Assembly (NCBI RefSeq): GCF_003002815.1
Contig: NZ_PVTF01000004.1
Span: forward strand, 620,001-684,000
Direction of reading: 5' to 3'
Length of the DNA: 64,000 nucleotides
Source: Umezawaea tangerina
Lineage (GTDB): Bacteria > Actinomycetota > Actinomycetes > Mycobacteriales > Pseudonocardiaceae
Positions 9,068 through 17,532 of the stretch are shown here, piece after piece. A model generated the notes under the pieces. The model searched no databases and had not been told where the DNA came from. It worked only from the letters and a program-made list of their open reading frames with translations. Each line of letters starts with the position of its first letter. Position 1 is the stretch's first letter. Both the position numbers and the translations under genes were made by a program.

Positions 9068-10006
9068 GTGTTGTCGACCGACACCATTCGGGCGGCCGGT
9101 GCGGTGCTGTGGAGGGGCGAGGGGGTCGTCGAGGTCGCCGTGGTGCACCGGCCGCGCTACGACGACTGGTCGCTCCCCAAGGGCAAGCTCGACGCCGGTG
9201 AGACCGTGCCCGCCGCCGCGGTGCGCGAGGTCCTCGAGGAGACCGGGTTCCACTCGGTGCTGGGCAGGCACGTCGCGCAGGTGCGGTACTCGGCGTTCGG
9301 CAGGCCGAAGGTCGTCGACTACTTCGGCGCCCGCGCGGTGCGCGGCGCGTTCACGCCGAACAGCGAGTGCGACGAGCTGCGCTGGCTCCCGGTCGCCGAC
9401 GCGGCCGCGCTGGTGACCCGGCGGGAGGACCGCGACGTGCTGGCCGCGTTCGCGCTCGTACCGGCCGATCTGCGGACCGTCCTGCTGGTCCGCCACGCGA
9501 AGGCCGGGAAGCGCGAGAACTGGCCGGGGGACGACGACCTGCGCCCGCTCAGTTCGGCGGGCTGGCGGCAGGCTGAGGCCCTGCGCGCCCTGCTCCCGCT
9601 GTTCGGGCCCGCCCGCGTGCACGCCGCGCCCAGGGTGCGGTGCGTGCAGACCGTGCAGGGCACGGCCGACGACCTGGAGGTCTTCGTGCCGCGCGAGCCC
9701 CGGCTGTCGGAGGAGGGGTACTGGCCGGACCGCGACGCGGGCCTGGTGCGGTTCCTCGACATCGTGGCCGGGGACGGCGTGCCGGTCGTGTCCAGCCAGG
9801 GCGGTGTCATCCCCGACCTGGTGCAGAAGCTCGCCGACCTCAGCGGCCTGCGCCTGGCCGACGTCCCGTGCAAGAAGGGCAGCCTCTGGCTGCTCGCCTT
9901 CACCCACCCGGCACCGGGCTGGTCCACATCGGACTCCCCCGCCGCCTGGCCGCGCCTGGTCTCGGCGCACTACCTCCCCAGCGCCCTGCCCGCTCCGCGT
10001 CCCTGA
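9068..10006 (+). CDS. mutT1: Two-domain Nudix hydrolase / histidine phosphatase, MutT1 type
   Basis: The 312-residue protein joins an N-terminal Nudix domain to a histidine-phosphatase domain, as in mycobacterial MutT1, which removes 8-oxo-dGTP and related nucleotides. The Nudix box runs from GKLDAGET to REVLEETGF and matches GX5EX7REUXEEXGU. The second domain starts at about residue 138 with LLVRHAKAGKRENW, the phospho-accepting His motif. The second His of typical phosphoglycerate-mutase folds is replaced by SSQGGVIPDL. GTG 9068 has a strong GGAGGAG just upstream. It is likely co-transcribed with ppk; the next gene, hupB, is convergent and 660 bases away. Confidence 0.93.
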   Translation: MLSTDTIRAAGAVLWRGEGVVEVAVVHRPRYDDWSLPKGKLDAGETVPAAAVREVLEETGFHSVLGRHVAQVRYSAFGRPKVVDYFGARAVRGAFTPNSECDELRWLPVADAAALVTRREDRDVLAAFALVPADLRTVLLVRHAKAGKRENWPGDDDLRPLSSAGWRQAEALRALLPLFGPARVHAAPRVRCVQTVQGTADDLEVFVPREPRLSEEGYWPDRDAGLVRFLDIVAGDGVPVVSSQGGVIPDLVQKLADLSGLRLADVPCKKGSLWLLAFTHPAPGWSTSDSPAAWPRLVSAHYLPSALPAPRP

Positions 10007-10596
10007 CGCCTCTGCCCAGGCCAGGACCCCGGCGGTACCCCCGACGGGCTCCCAGGAACCCCTCAGCCCCGCGGAACGCCGCACCTCCGCCTAGGCGTGC
10101 GCACCGGGCGGTCCGGCACGGTCGCGGGTCCCGTCGACCGCGCGGCGCGGACCGGTTCCGCCGCTGCGAACGCGCCGACGCGAACCGCCGGGCAACGCAC
10201 CGACCGGTCTGGACACCGGGCGCCGAAAAGGGCTCACCCGGTGCCTCGTGGCCATTGCCGAACGGCTTCGACCAATACCACCGCGTACGCGGGACGGGCC
10301 CGGTCGGTTCACCGCCTTGGCCCTTCGGGAGATCCGCACCGGACTCCACTGCGGTGGTCCGGGGAATGCCCGACCCACCTCCGGAGTGCGGTCTCCGCGC
10401 TCCGATTGGAGTGCACGTGCATAGCGGATCCGCGATGACGCGGAGAGCCCGCGCCTTGTCGGCTCGACGGCGGCGGATCTGGTTCCGGCGTTCGGGTGGA
10501 ATGCCCGCGGTCGTCCTATCCGGTTCGCGGTAAGCCATACGCGACCCGTATCGCGAGCGGGTGCGGCGCATTCCCGGCGGCACCGGTGCCCAGGCA
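10007..10596. other. 590-base gap without a convincing gene
   Basis: Open frames here have compositions unlike their neighbours and no ribosome-binding sites. Inverted repeats are present: CGGAGTGCGG at 10382-10391 pairs with CCGCGCTCCG at 10395-10404 (10 bp, one G.T), and a CCGGAC...TCCGG hairpin lies near 10343-10366. A structured non-coding transcript is possible but not shown. Confidence 0.5.
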
Positions 10597-10639
10597 AACG
10601 CCAGGGCCCGATGCGCGTCCGCATCGGGCCCTGGGCGTT
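10597..10639 (-). terminator. Intrinsic-type hairpin downstream of hupB
   Basis: A perfect 15-bp stem (10601-10615 with 10620-10634, 4-base loop) is extended by four more pairs past a bulged G. It lies 30 bases beyond the hupB stop and acts as its likely terminator. There is no long T-run, which is usual in this group. Confidence 0.8.
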
Positions 10640-10668
10640 GGTGCTGCTCCCGTTTCCGGGAGGTGGTG

Positions 10669-11385
10669 CTACTTCTTCTTGGCCGCCGGAGCCTTCTTGG
10701 CGGCGGCGGGCTTCGCCGCTGCCGTCTTGGCCGGAGCCTTGGCCGCTGCCGTGGTCTTGGCGGCGGCCGGGGCCTTCTTGGCCGCTGCGGCGGGCTTCGC
10801 CGCTGCGGTCTTGGCGGGTGCCTTGGCGGCCGCAGCCGTCTTGGCGGGGGCCTTGGCGGCCGCAGGAGCCTTCGCGGCGGCGGGCTTGGCCGCTGCCGTG
10901 GTGGTGGTCTTGCGGGTGGCCGGGGCCTTGGTCGCCGCGGCGGCCGTGCGGGCCGTGGTGGCGCGCGCGGTGCGGGTCGTCGTGGTCCGCGCCGTGGTGC
11001 TGCGGGTCGCCGGCGCCTTGGTGGCGGCGGCGGGCTTCGCGGCGGCAGCGGCCCGCGTGGTGGTCGCGGCGGCGGCCGGAGCCTTGGCCGCGACGACGCG
11101 GGGCAGCTTCTTCGCGCCGCTCACGACGTCCTTGAACGTCGAACCCGCGCGGAACGCGGGCACGTTGGTCTTCTTGACCTTGACGGTCTCACCCGTGCGC
11201 GGGTTGCGAGCGGTGCGCGCCGCGCGGGCGCGCTTCTCGAACACGCCGAAGCCGGTGATGTTCACCTTCTCGCCCTTGTGGACGCTGCGAACGATCACGT
11301 CGACGAGCCCGTCCACTGCAGCAGCGGCGTTCTTCTTGTCGCCAAGACGCTCGGACAGCGCCTCGATGAGCTGGGCCTTGTTCAC
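10669..11385 (-). CDS. hupB: HU-family nucleoid protein with long Lys/Ala-rich tail
   Basis: Residues 1-95 form the HU fold: [18 protein letters not shown], the [18 protein letters not shown] arm region and [13 protein letters not shown]. The rest of the 238-residue protein is a low-complexity tail of [12 protein letters not shown]-like repeats. A Thr/Arg-rich stretch ([20 protein letters not shown]) lies in the middle and the protein ends in KKK. This H1-like tail is typical of actinobacterial HupB, which compacts DNA and can be acetylated or methylated. GTG 11385 follows a GGGAGG Shine-Dalgarno. The gene is monocistronic, with its own terminator. Tail length varies between species because the repeats are unstable. 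Confidence 0.96.
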   Translation of the reverse strand: MNKAQLIEALSERLGDKKNAAAAVDGLVDVIVRSVHKGEKVNITGFGVFEKRARAARTARNPRTGETVKVKKTNVPAFRAGSTFKDVVSGAKKLPRVVAAKAPAAAATTTRAAAAAKPAAATKAPATRSTTARTTTTRTARATTARTAAAATKAPATRKTTTTAAAKPAAAKAPAAAKAPAKTAAAAKAPAKTAAAKPAAAAKKAPAAAKTTAAAKAPAKTAAAKPAAAKKAPAAKKK

Positions 11386-11559
11386 CGTCAGTCCCTCCCA
11401 GGACGCTTACGGCCCATTCGTCGGGCCGACTGATGGCCACGGTAAGCCCATATGAAGGGAAATACCAATCGCCACGCCATATTTTTCGTTGTGGCGTGGG
11501 CAATTGCGCTCTGTCGAGGGACAGAAACCCCCTCCTGGGGCACTTTGGGAGGGGCTCGC

Positions 11560-11599
11560 GGGCCCCGGATTCCCCTCGTGGGAGGCGAATCCGGGGCCC
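11560..11599 (-). terminator. Hairpin downstream of leuD
   Basis: GGGCCCCGGATTC at 11560-11572 pairs perfectly with 11587-11599 (13 bp, 14-base loop), five bases beyond the leuD stop. It is a likely terminator for leuCD and separates it from hupB. Confidence 0.75.
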
Positions 11600-11603
11600 G
11601 TTC

Positions 11604-12206
11604 TCAGCTGGTCGGGAGCGGATCCGTGGTGGGCAGCCAAGGTTGGCGCCGGGCCTCGAACTCGTCGATCCGATCGGCGTGGCGCAAGGTCAGGGCGATG
11701 TCGTCCAATCCCTCGAGCAGCCGCCAGCGGGTGTAGTCGTCGATCCGGAAGGCCGCGGTGAAGTCCTTGGCGCGGACGGTCTTCGCCTCGAGGTCGACCG
11801 ACACCTCCGTGCCGGGCTCGTTCTCGAGCAGCTTCCAGAGCAGCTCGACGTCCGACTGCTCGACCTCGGCGGCCACCAGGCCCTGCTTGCCGGAGTTGCC
11901 GCGGAAGATGTCGGCGAAGCGGGAGGAGATCACCACCCGGAAGCCGTAGTCCATCAGCGCCCAGACGGCGTGCTCGCGGGAGGACCCGGTACCGAAGTCG
12001 GGTCCGGCCACCAGGACGGACCCGGCCTGGAAGGGCCCCTGGTTGAGGATGAAGTTCTCGTCGTTGCGCCAGGCGGCGAACAGGCCGTCCTCGAACCCGG
12101 TGCGGGTGACCCGCTTCAGGTAGACCGCCGGGATGATCTGGTCGGTGTCCACGTTGGACCTGCGCAGCGGCACGCCGACGCCGGTGTGGGTGGTGAACGC
12201 GTCCAT
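11604..12206 (-). CDS. leuD: 3-isopropylmalate dehydratase small subunit
   Basis: LeuD is the swivelling small subunit that, with LeuC, isomerises 2-isopropylmalate to 3-isopropylmalate in leucine synthesis. The 200-residue protein has the conserved [20 protein letters not shown] start, [17 protein letters not shown] and [20 protein letters not shown] 12206 lies 18 bases after the leuC stop, so the two genes are in one operon. A terminator-like hairpin follows. Equivalent to Rv2987c. Confidence 0.97.
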   Translation of the reverse strand: MDAFTTHTGVGVPLRRSNVDTDQIIPAVYLKRVTRTGFEDGLFAAWRNDENFILNQGPFQAGSVLVAGPDFGTGSSREHAVWALMDYGFRVVISSRFADIFRGNSGKQGLVAAEVEQSDVELLWKLLENEPGTEVSVDLEAKTVRAKDFTAAFRIDDYTRWRLLEGLDDIALTLRHADRIDEFEARRQPWLPTTDPLPTS

Positions 12207-12224
12207 GGTCTCGGTGTTCCCTTC

Positions 12225-13628
12225 TCAGGCCAGGTCGTCAGGCGAGGAGAGCGTGCCGCGCACGGCCGTGGCGGCCGCCACGAGCGGCGAGACCAGGTGC
12301 GTCCGGCCGCCCTTGCCCTGCCTGCCCTCGAAGTTCCGGTTGGAGGTGGACGCGCTGCGCTCACCGGGCTTGAGCTGGTCCGGGTTCATGCCGAGGCACA
12401 TGGAACAGCCCGCCTGGCGCCACTCCGCGCCCGCTGCCAGGAAGATCTCGTGCAGCCCTTCGGATTCCGCCTGGGCCCGCACCCGCATCGAGCCGGGCAC
12501 CACGAGCATCCGCACGCCGTCGGCCACCCGGTGCCCGCGCAGCACGGCCGCGGCCGCCCGCAGGTCCTCGATGCGGCCGTTCGTGCACGAGCCGAGGAAC
12601 ACCGTGTCCACGCTGATGTCGCGCAGCGGCGTGCCCGGTGCGAGGCCCATGTAGGTCAGCGCCTTCTCGGCCGCGACCCGCTCGTTGTCGTCCCCGATCG
12701 CCTCCGGGTCCGGCACCGACGCGCTCAACGGCAGGCCCTGTCCAGGATTCGTCCCCCACGTCACGAAGGGGGTCAGCGCGCTCGCGTCGATGCGGACCTC
12801 GGCGTCGAACACCGCGTCGTCGTCGGTGCGCAGGGTCTTCCAGTACTCGACCGCGGCATCCCATTCGGCCCCAACGGAAGCGTGCGGACGCCCCTTCAGG
12901 TACTCGAACGTCACGTCGTCCGGCGCGATCATCCCGGCCCGCGCACCAGCCTCGATGGACATGTTGCACACGGTCATGCGGGCTTCCATCGACAGCGCCT
13001 CGATGGCCGCGCCGCGGTACTCCAGGACGTAGCCCTGGCCGCCGCCGGTGCCGATCTGGGCGATGACGGCCAGGATGACGTCCTTCGCCGTCACGCCCTC
13101 CCGCAGCTCGCCGTCGACCGTGACGGCCATGGTCTTGAACGGCCGCAGCGGCAACGTCTGCGTCGCCATCACGTGCTCGACCTCGGACGTGCCGATGCCG
13201 AAGGCGAGCGCGCCGAACGCGCCGTGCGTGGACGTGTGGCTGTCGCCGCACACCACCGTCATGCCCGGTTGCGTGAGCCCGAGCTGCGGCCCCACGACGT
13301 GCACGATGCCCTGCTCGGCATCGCCCATCGGGTGCAGCCGGACCCCGAACTCCTTGCAGTTCGCCCGGAGCGTGTCCACCTGCGTGCGCGACACCAGGTC
13401 CGCGATCGGCTGGTCGATGTCGACGGTCGGGACGTTGTGGTCCTCGGTGGCGATCGTCAGATCCACCCGGCGCAGCCCGCGCCCGGCGAGCCGCAGCCCG
13501 TCGAAGGCCTGCGGACTGGTGACCTCGTGCAGCAGGTGGAGGTCGATGTAGAGCAGGTCCGGCTCGGCGCCGTCTCCGTGGCGCACGACGTGCGCCTCCC
13601 ACACCTTCTCCGCGAGTGTGCGGCCCAT
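12225..13628 (-). CDS. leuC: 3-isopropylmalate dehydratase large subunit
   Basis: LeuC carries the [4Fe-4S] cluster of isopropylmalate isomerase. The 467-residue protein shows [20 protein letters not shown] and the three cysteine ligands in [10 protein letters not shown] and [11 protein letters not shown], followed by [22 protein letters not shown] 13628 is the first codon of the leuCD operon. The 99-base gap to the divergent IclR-family regulator contains a perfect inverted repeat suited to that regulator. Equivalent to Rv2988c. Confidence 0.97.
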   Translation of the reverse strand: MGRTLAEKVWEAHVVRHGDGAEPDLLYIDLHLLHEVTSPQAFDGLRLAGRGLRRVDLTIATEDHNVPTVDIDQPIADLVSRTQVDTLRANCKEFGVRLHPMGDAEQGIVHVVGPQLGLTQPGMTVVCGDSHTSTHGAFGALAFGIGTSEVEHVMATQTLPLRPFKTMAVTVDGELREGVTAKDVILAVIAQIGTGGGQGYVLEYRGAAIEALSMEARMTVCNMSIEAGARAGMIAPDDVTFEYLKGRPHASVGAEWDAAVEYWKTLRTDDDAVFDAEVRIDASALTPFVTWGTNPGQGLPLSASVPDPEAIGDDNERVAAEKALTYMGLAPGTPLRDISVDTVFLGSCTNGRIEDLRAAAAVLRGHRVADGVRMLVVPGSMRVRAQAESEGLHEIFLAAGAEWRQAGCSMCLGMNPDQLKPGERSASTSNRNFEGRQGKGGRTHLVSPLVAAATAVRGTLSSPDDLA

Positions 13629-13694
13629 CGCTTCATCCCCATCGGTTCGTGGCTGGGAGCTCTCTCACGAGCGGGGGCTCCCGATAACATCTGG

Positions 13695-13715
13695 ACTTCC
13701 CAGATACCGGGAAGT
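13695..13715. promoter_or_regulatory. Inverted repeat operator candidate between leuC and the IclR regulator
   Basis: ACTTCCC at 13695-13701 and GGGAAGT at 13709-13715 form a perfect 7-bp inverted repeat with a 7-base spacer. It ends 12 bases before the regulator's GTG. IclR-type NdgR proteins are known to control leuCD in actinobacteria from this intergenic position. A similar TCCC-N7-GGGA repeat occurs before leuB (29295-29313). Confidence 0.6.
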
Positions 13716-13727
13716 TAGTATCGAGCT

Positions 13728-14429
13728 GTGGGACAGCATAGCGGGATCGGCGTGCTGGACAAGGCTGTGGCCGTGTTGAACGCCGTCGCGAAGGATCCGT
13801 GTGGACTGGCAGAGCTCTGCAACCGGACGGGGTTGCCCAGGGCGACTGCGCACCGTCTCGCGGTGGGCCTCGAGGTCCACCGCCTCCTCCGACGCGGCTC
13901 CGACGGCCGCTGGCGCCCCGGCGCCGCTCTGGCCGAGCTGGCGGGTGGCGCGACCGACCCCCTGCTCGACGCGGCGGCTTCCGTCCTGCCCCGCTTGCGC
14001 GACATCACCGGCGAGAGCGTCCAGCTCTACCGCCGCGACGGCATGCAGCGCATCTGCGTCTCCGCCGCCGAGCCTCCCAGCGGCTTGCGCGACACCGTCC
14101 CCGTGGGCGCCCGCCTCCCCATGACCGCCGGCTCGGGCGCCAAGGTCCTCGCCGCCTGGTCCGACCCCGGCACCCAGCGCTCGGTCCTCGCCGACGCCGT
14201 CTACGGCGAACGCACTCTCCTCGAAGTCCGCCGCCGCGGCTGGGCCCAAAGCGTCGCAGAACGCGAACCAGGCGTCGCCAGCGTCAGCGCCCCCGTCCGC
14301 GACAGCGCCGGCACCGTCGTAGCCGCCATCTCCGTCTCCGGCCCAATAGACCGCATGGGCAGAAGACCAGGCGCCAGATGGGCCGCCGACCTACTAGCCG
14401 CCGCCGAAGCCCTCCAATCCCGCCTCTAA
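13728..14429 (+). CDS. ndgR: IclR-family transcriptional regulator (NdgR type)
   Basis: The 233-residue protein has an N-terminal winged helix (GIGVLDKAVAVLNAVA, then AELCNRTGLPRATAHRLAVG). An IclR effector domain follows from about residue 75, with VSAPVRDSAGTVVAAISVSG near the end. Divergence from leuCD is conserved across actinobacteria, where NdgR/LtbR regulates leucine genes and amino-acid-dependent growth. GTG 13728 is the first start after the operator-like repeat. The gene ends with a strong T-run terminator. Assignment to NdgR rests on position and fold. Confidence 0.9.
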   Translation: MGQHSGIGVLDKAVAVLNAVAKDPCGLAELCNRTGLPRATAHRLAVGLEVHRLLRRGSDGRWRPGAALAELAGGATDPLLDAAASVLPRLRDITGESVQLYRRDGMQRICVSAAEPPSGLRDTVPVGARLPMTAGSGAKVLAAWSDPGTQRSVLADAVYGERTLLEVRRRGWAQSVAEREPGVASVSAPVRDSAGTVVAAISVSGPIDRMGRRPGARWAADLLAAAEALQSRL

Positions 14430-14483
14430 CCCCAAACCACCCAACAACCACTAAGAAACCTGGGCATCAGTTCGCCCATAAGC

Positions 14484-14517
14484 AAAGGTCGTGAGCACCA
14501 AGCGCTCACGACCTTTT
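14484..14517 (+). terminator. Rho-independent terminator after the IclR-family gene
   Basis: A perfect 13-bp stem (14484-14496 with 14504-14516) with a 7-base loop ends in TTTT. It lies 55 bases after the regulator's stop codon. Confidence 0.85.
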
Positions 14518-14698
14518 GCCATCTCCCCCGCAATGCCGCAGGCAAGCCCCCGCTCCCCACCCCACCCCTCCCCCCACCCCCTCGATGCCGAAGGCGAGCC
14601 CCCAACCCACTACTCACCTGCGCAAACCGGGGGGTGCAGGGGGGCGAAGCCCGCCCTGCCTCGGGGTCTGGGGCGGGAGCCCCAGCGTGAAACGCGAA

Positions 14699-14731
14699 AG
14701 ATCCCGTGCGCGTATTCCGCGCACGGGATCT
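14699..14731 (-). terminator. Terminator downstream of the tRNA pair
   Basis: A perfect 14-bp stem (14699-14712 with 14718-14731, loop of 5) begins 11 bases past the 3' end of tRNA-Glu on the minus strand. Confidence 0.75.
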
Positions 14732-14741
14732 CCCCAATCTG

Positions 14742-14814
14742 TAGCCCCGATGGGATTCGAACCCACGCTACCGCCTTGAGAGGGCGGCGTCCTAGGCCGC
14801 TAGACGACGGGGCC
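14742..14814 (-). tRNA. tRNA-Glu (anticodon CTC)
   Basis: The 73-base gene folds as a tRNA. Its acceptor stem is GGCCCCG/CGGGGCT with a G.U first pair, and the anticodon loop CTCTCAA is closed by CCGCC/GGCGG, giving anticodon CTC. The T-loop is GGTTCGAATCC and the discriminator base is A. CCA is not encoded. It is downstream of tRNA-Gln on the same strand and near gltX. Confidence 0.96.
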
Positions 14815-14890
14815 CTAGGGTAATTCTTTTGTCTTGCCGGTCTTGCTTGTTGCGGGAGTAGCGTATCAGACTCTGATTTCTACTCTGCAG

Positions 14891-14962
14891 CTGGGGTACC
14901 AGGACTCGAACCTAGACTGACTGAACCAGAATCAGCCGTGCTGCCAATTACACCATACCCCA
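14891..14962 (-). tRNA. tRNA-Gln (anticodon CTG)
   Basis: This 72-base tRNA has acceptor stem TGGGGTA/TACCCCA, a weak first pair typical of tRNA-Gln. The anticodon region GATTCTGGTTCA gives CTG, and the T-arm is GGTTCGAGTCC. The discriminator is G. It probably forms one transcript with tRNA-Glu 76 bases downstream. In this group Gln-tRNA is made by GltX misacylation followed by GatCAB, all encoded in this window. Confidence 0.96.
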
Positions 14963-15055
14963 ATGTTTTCCTGATCGGCTCTCCCGCTCTAGGCGCTGTG
15001 GGCCGCTCGTTCCAACGAGATGAATACTAGACCACGGCACCCGCAGAAGTGAAAT

Positions 15056-15093
15056 CGGCCCCCGCCTCGCCGCATCGAGCGAGGTGGGGGCCG
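15056..15093 (-). terminator. Terminator downstream of the HAD hydrolase gene
   Basis: A 15-bp stem (15056-15070 with 15079-15093, one wobble, 8-base loop) lies 13 bases after the HAD-hydrolase stop codon. Confidence 0.75.
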
Positions 15094-15105
15094 GTGCGCC
15101 GGTGT

Positions 15106-15843
15106 TCAGGCGTGCGCGGTGGAGAGTTCGCAGACGAGCAGTTCGGGGAGTTCCGCGAGGCTGCTGATCGTGCTGATGCCCGCGGGCATCGCTCCTTCGC
15201 GCGGGCCTTGCCGGTTGAGCCAGACGCCGCGCATGCCCGCGTCGCGGGCGCCGATGGCGTCGGCGTGCAGCCGGTCGCCGACGTGCACCGTCTCGGTGAG
15301 GGGTACGCCGAGGTCGGAGCAGGCCGTGTCGAAGATCATGCGGTCCGGTTTGGCGGCGCCGACCTCGCCCGCGATGAGGACCGTGTCGAAGTACTCGGCG
15401 AGGCCGAGGGCGGCGATCTTGACGCGCTGGTGGCGCCCTGAGGCGTTGCTCACGGCGGCGATGGGCAGTCCGGTGGCGCGCAGCCACTCCAGGCAGGGGA
15501 CGACGTCCGGGAAGAGGCTCCAGCCGTCGGCGAGGACCTCTTGCCGCCGCATCTCGCGGCGGGTGGCCTCGGCCTGGTCGAGGTCCTCGCCGAGTGCGGC
15601 GAAGAAGGCGCGCGTGCGGATGTTCCGCATCGTCTCGTACTGCAGTTCCCCGGCTAAGAGCCTGGTGCAGTGGTCGTCGGTGATCCGCTGCCACAACGTC
15701 CACGCGTCGGCGTTCCCCACCATCGAGGCCAACGCGGCTCGTGACGAGGTGCTGTAGTCGACGAGCGTGTCGTCGACGTCAAGCGAGATAGCGCGGATTT
15801 CGCCGGTTCTCTTGAGCGTGAAAGTCGGGGAAGCAGTTGTCAC
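15106..15843 (-). CDS. HAD-family hydrolase, subfamily IA
   Basis: The 245-residue protein has HAD motif I LDVDDTLVD, motif II AAVSNAS, the motif III lysine in GAAKPDRMIF, and motif IV HVGDRLHADAIGARDAGMRG. A helical cap sits between motifs I and II. It is a soluble phosphatase of unknown substrate. GTG 15843 is the likely start. It lies between gltX and the tRNA pair, where mycobacteria carry unrelated small genes, so it is a lineage-specific insertion into the conserved block. Confidence 0.88.
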   Translation of the reverse strand: MTTASPTFTLKRTGEIRAISLDVDDTLVDYSTSSRAALASMVGNADAWTLWQRITDDHCTRLLAGELQYETMRNIRTRAFFAALGEDLDQAEATRREMRRQEVLADGWSLFPDVVPCLEWLRATGLPIAAVSNASGRHQRVKIAALGLAEYFDTVLIAGEVGAAKPDRMIFDTACSDLGVPLTETVHVGDRLHADAIGARDAGMRGVWLNRQGPREGAMPAGISTISSLAELPELLVCELSTAHA

Positions 15844-15947
15844 CCCGTGAGGCTAGGTGCGATCACCCCTCGGCCGATTCGGCTAAGGAGGTGATATCTC
15901 CGGGTTCTTGCACGGTCAAGCACCACTTGACCCGCCGAACGCAGCAG

Positions 15948-17438
15948 TCAGGCTGACCCGAGCGCCCGAAGCAATCGGCCGATCGAGCGATCCTTGCCGA
16001 GCAGTTCCATGGACTCGTAGAGCGGCGGTGAGACCGTCCGGCCGGTCACGGCGACCCGCACGGGGGCGAACGCCTTCTTCGGCTTGAGGCCGAGTCCGTC
16101 CACAAGGGACGCCTTGAGGGCGTCCTGGATCGCCTCGGTCGTCCACTTGTCGAGCGCCTGGAGCGCGTCGATCGCCGCGCGCAGCACGGGTTCCGCGTCG
16201 GGGCCGAGCGCCTTGGCCGCGGACGCGGGCTCGGGCGTGAACGATTCCTCTGTTACGAAAAGGAAACGAACCATCTCGGACGCCTCGGACAGCAGCGCCA
16301 GTCGTTCTTGGACGAGCGGGGCGATGGCGGCCAGCTGGGCCACCTGCTCCTCGCTCGGCTCGGCGGGCAGCACGCCGTCGGCCGCCAGGTACGGGAGTGT
16401 GCGGCTGACGAACTCCTCGACGCTGAGCGCACGCAGGTGCGTGCCGTTGATGGCCTCGGCCTTCTTGAGGTCGAAGCGCGCCGGGTTGGAGCTGACCTTG
16501 GCGATGTCGAACGCGTCGTACATCTCGGCGACGCTGAAGATGTCGTGGTCCTCGGCGATGGACCAGCCCAGCAGCGCGAGGTAGTTCAGCAGGCCCTCGG
16601 GCAGGAAACCCAGGTCCCGGTACAGGAACAGGTTCGACTGCGGGTCCCGCTTGGACAGCTTCTTGTTGCCGTCGCCGGTCACCGTGGGCAGGTGGCCGAA
16701 CTCGGGCGTGAACTCCGTCACGCCGATGCGCCGCAGCGCCTGGTACAGCCCGATCTGGCGGGGCGTGGACGGCAGCAGGTCCTCGCCGCGCAGCACGTGC
16801 GTGATGCCCATCAGGGCGTCGTCGACCGGGTTCACGAACGGGTAGAGCGGAACCCCGTTGGCGCGCACCATCACCGGGTCCGGCGTGCTGCCCGCCTTGA
16901 ACGTGATCTCGCCGCGGACGAGGTCGGTCCAGCTGATGTCCTCGTCGGGCATCCGCAGGCGCAGCACGGGTTCGCGGCCCTCGGCGCGGAACGCGGCCTT
17001 CTGCTCGTCGGTGAGGTCGCGGTCGAAGTTGTCGTAGCCGAGCTTCGGGTCCTGCCCGAGCGCCTTGCGGCGGGCCTCGACCTCGTCGTTGGTCGAGAAC
17101 GACTCGTAGAGCTCGTCGGCCGCGAACAGGCGCTTGGCGATGTCCTCGTGGACCGAGCGGCGCAGGCTCTGCCGGTACGGCTCGTGCGGACCGCCGACCT
17201 CGGGGCCCTCGTCCCAGTCGAGCCCGAGCCAGCGCAGCGCCTCCAGGAGGGAGTCGTAGGACTCCTCCGTGTCGCGCGCGGCGTCGGTGTCCTCGACGCG
17301 GAAGACGACCTTGCCGCCGCTGTGCCGGGCGAACGCCCAGTTGAACAGGGCGGTGCGGATGAGTCCGACGTGCGGCGTGCCGGTCGGCGACGGGCAGAAG
17401 CGGACGCGGACAGCTGGGGATGCGGATGCGTTGCTCAT
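15948..17438 (-). CDS. gltX: Glutamate--tRNA ligase (non-discriminating type expected)
   Basis: The 496-residue class I synthetase has the HIGH-type motif [19 protein letters not shown] and the KMSKS-type motif NKKLSKRDP. It also has [17 protein letters not shown] and [14 protein letters not shown]. It charges tRNA-Glu. Because gatCAB is present and no glutaminyl-tRNA synthetase is seen in the window, it is expected to charge tRNA-Gln with Glu as well. ATG 17438 is the start. Equivalent to Rv2992c; both cognate tRNAs lie just downstream. Confidence 0.97.
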   Translation of the reverse strand: MSNASASPAVRVRFCPSPTGTPHVGLIRTALFNWAFARHSGGKVVFRVEDTDAARDTEESYDSLLEALRWLGLDWDEGPEVGGPHEPYRQSLRRSVHEDIAKRLFAADELYESFSTNDEVEARRKALGQDPKLGYDNFDRDLTDEQKAAFRAEGREPVLRLRMPDEDISWTDLVRGEITFKAGSTPDPVMVRANGVPLYPFVNPVDDALMGITHVLRGEDLLPSTPRQIGLYQALRRIGVTEFTPEFGHLPTVTGDGNKKLSKRDPQSNLFLYRDLGFLPEGLLNYLALLGWSIAEDHDIFSVAEMYDAFDIAKVSSNPARFDLKKAEAINGTHLRALSVEEFVSRTLPYLAADGVLPAEPSEEQVAQLAAIAPLVQERLALLSEASEMVRFLFVTEESFTPEPASAAKALGPDAEPVLRAAIDALQALDKWTTEAIQDALKASLVDGLGLKPKKAFAPVRVAVTGRTVSPPLYESMELLGKDRSIGRLLRALGSA

Positions 17439-17506
17439 GGCCCGATCAGCGTATCCGGCCGCGAAACCCTTGACCGCACGAGGACTCCAGGAGGACGCTA
17501 TGGTTA

Positions 17507-17522
17507 TTCAACTACCGTTGAA
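17507..17522. promoter_or_regulatory. Perfect inverted repeat before the FAD monooxygenase gene
   Basis: TTCAAC (17507-17512) and GTTGAA (17517-17522) form a perfect 6-bp inverted repeat with spacer TACC. It lies 11 bases before ATG 17533. It looks like a TetR-type operator, but no TetR gene is present nearby. Confidence 0.55.
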
Positions 17523-17532
17523 AAGAGGGGTC

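Larger units (their letters stand above)
14430..14741. other. Intergenic stretch with two terminators and a C-rich tract
   Basis: Between the IclR gene and tRNA-Glu lie the terminator at 14484-14517, a C-run-rich tract at about 14546-14582 and the tRNA terminator at 14699-14731. No gene is seen. The open frames here lack start signals. Confidence 0.6.

Noticed and set aside
6959-10084. A 1041-codon open frame opposite ppk and mutT1
   Set aside because: It is a high-GC shadow of two certain genes, with no domain, start signal or codon pattern of its own.
10091-10624. 177-codon minus-strand frame between mutT1 and hupB
   Set aside because: Arg/Gly/Ser-rich with no recognisable domain; it overlaps the hupB terminator and has no start signal.
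14546-14582. C-run tract near the IclR terminator as a second quadruplex element
   Set aside because: Shorter and more irregular than the tract at 34941 and not next to a long hairpin.
15885-15895. Perfect ribosome-binding sequence AAGGAGGTGAT on the plus strand
   Set aside because: No start codon at a usable distance and no plus-strand gene follows; taken as chance or a remnant.
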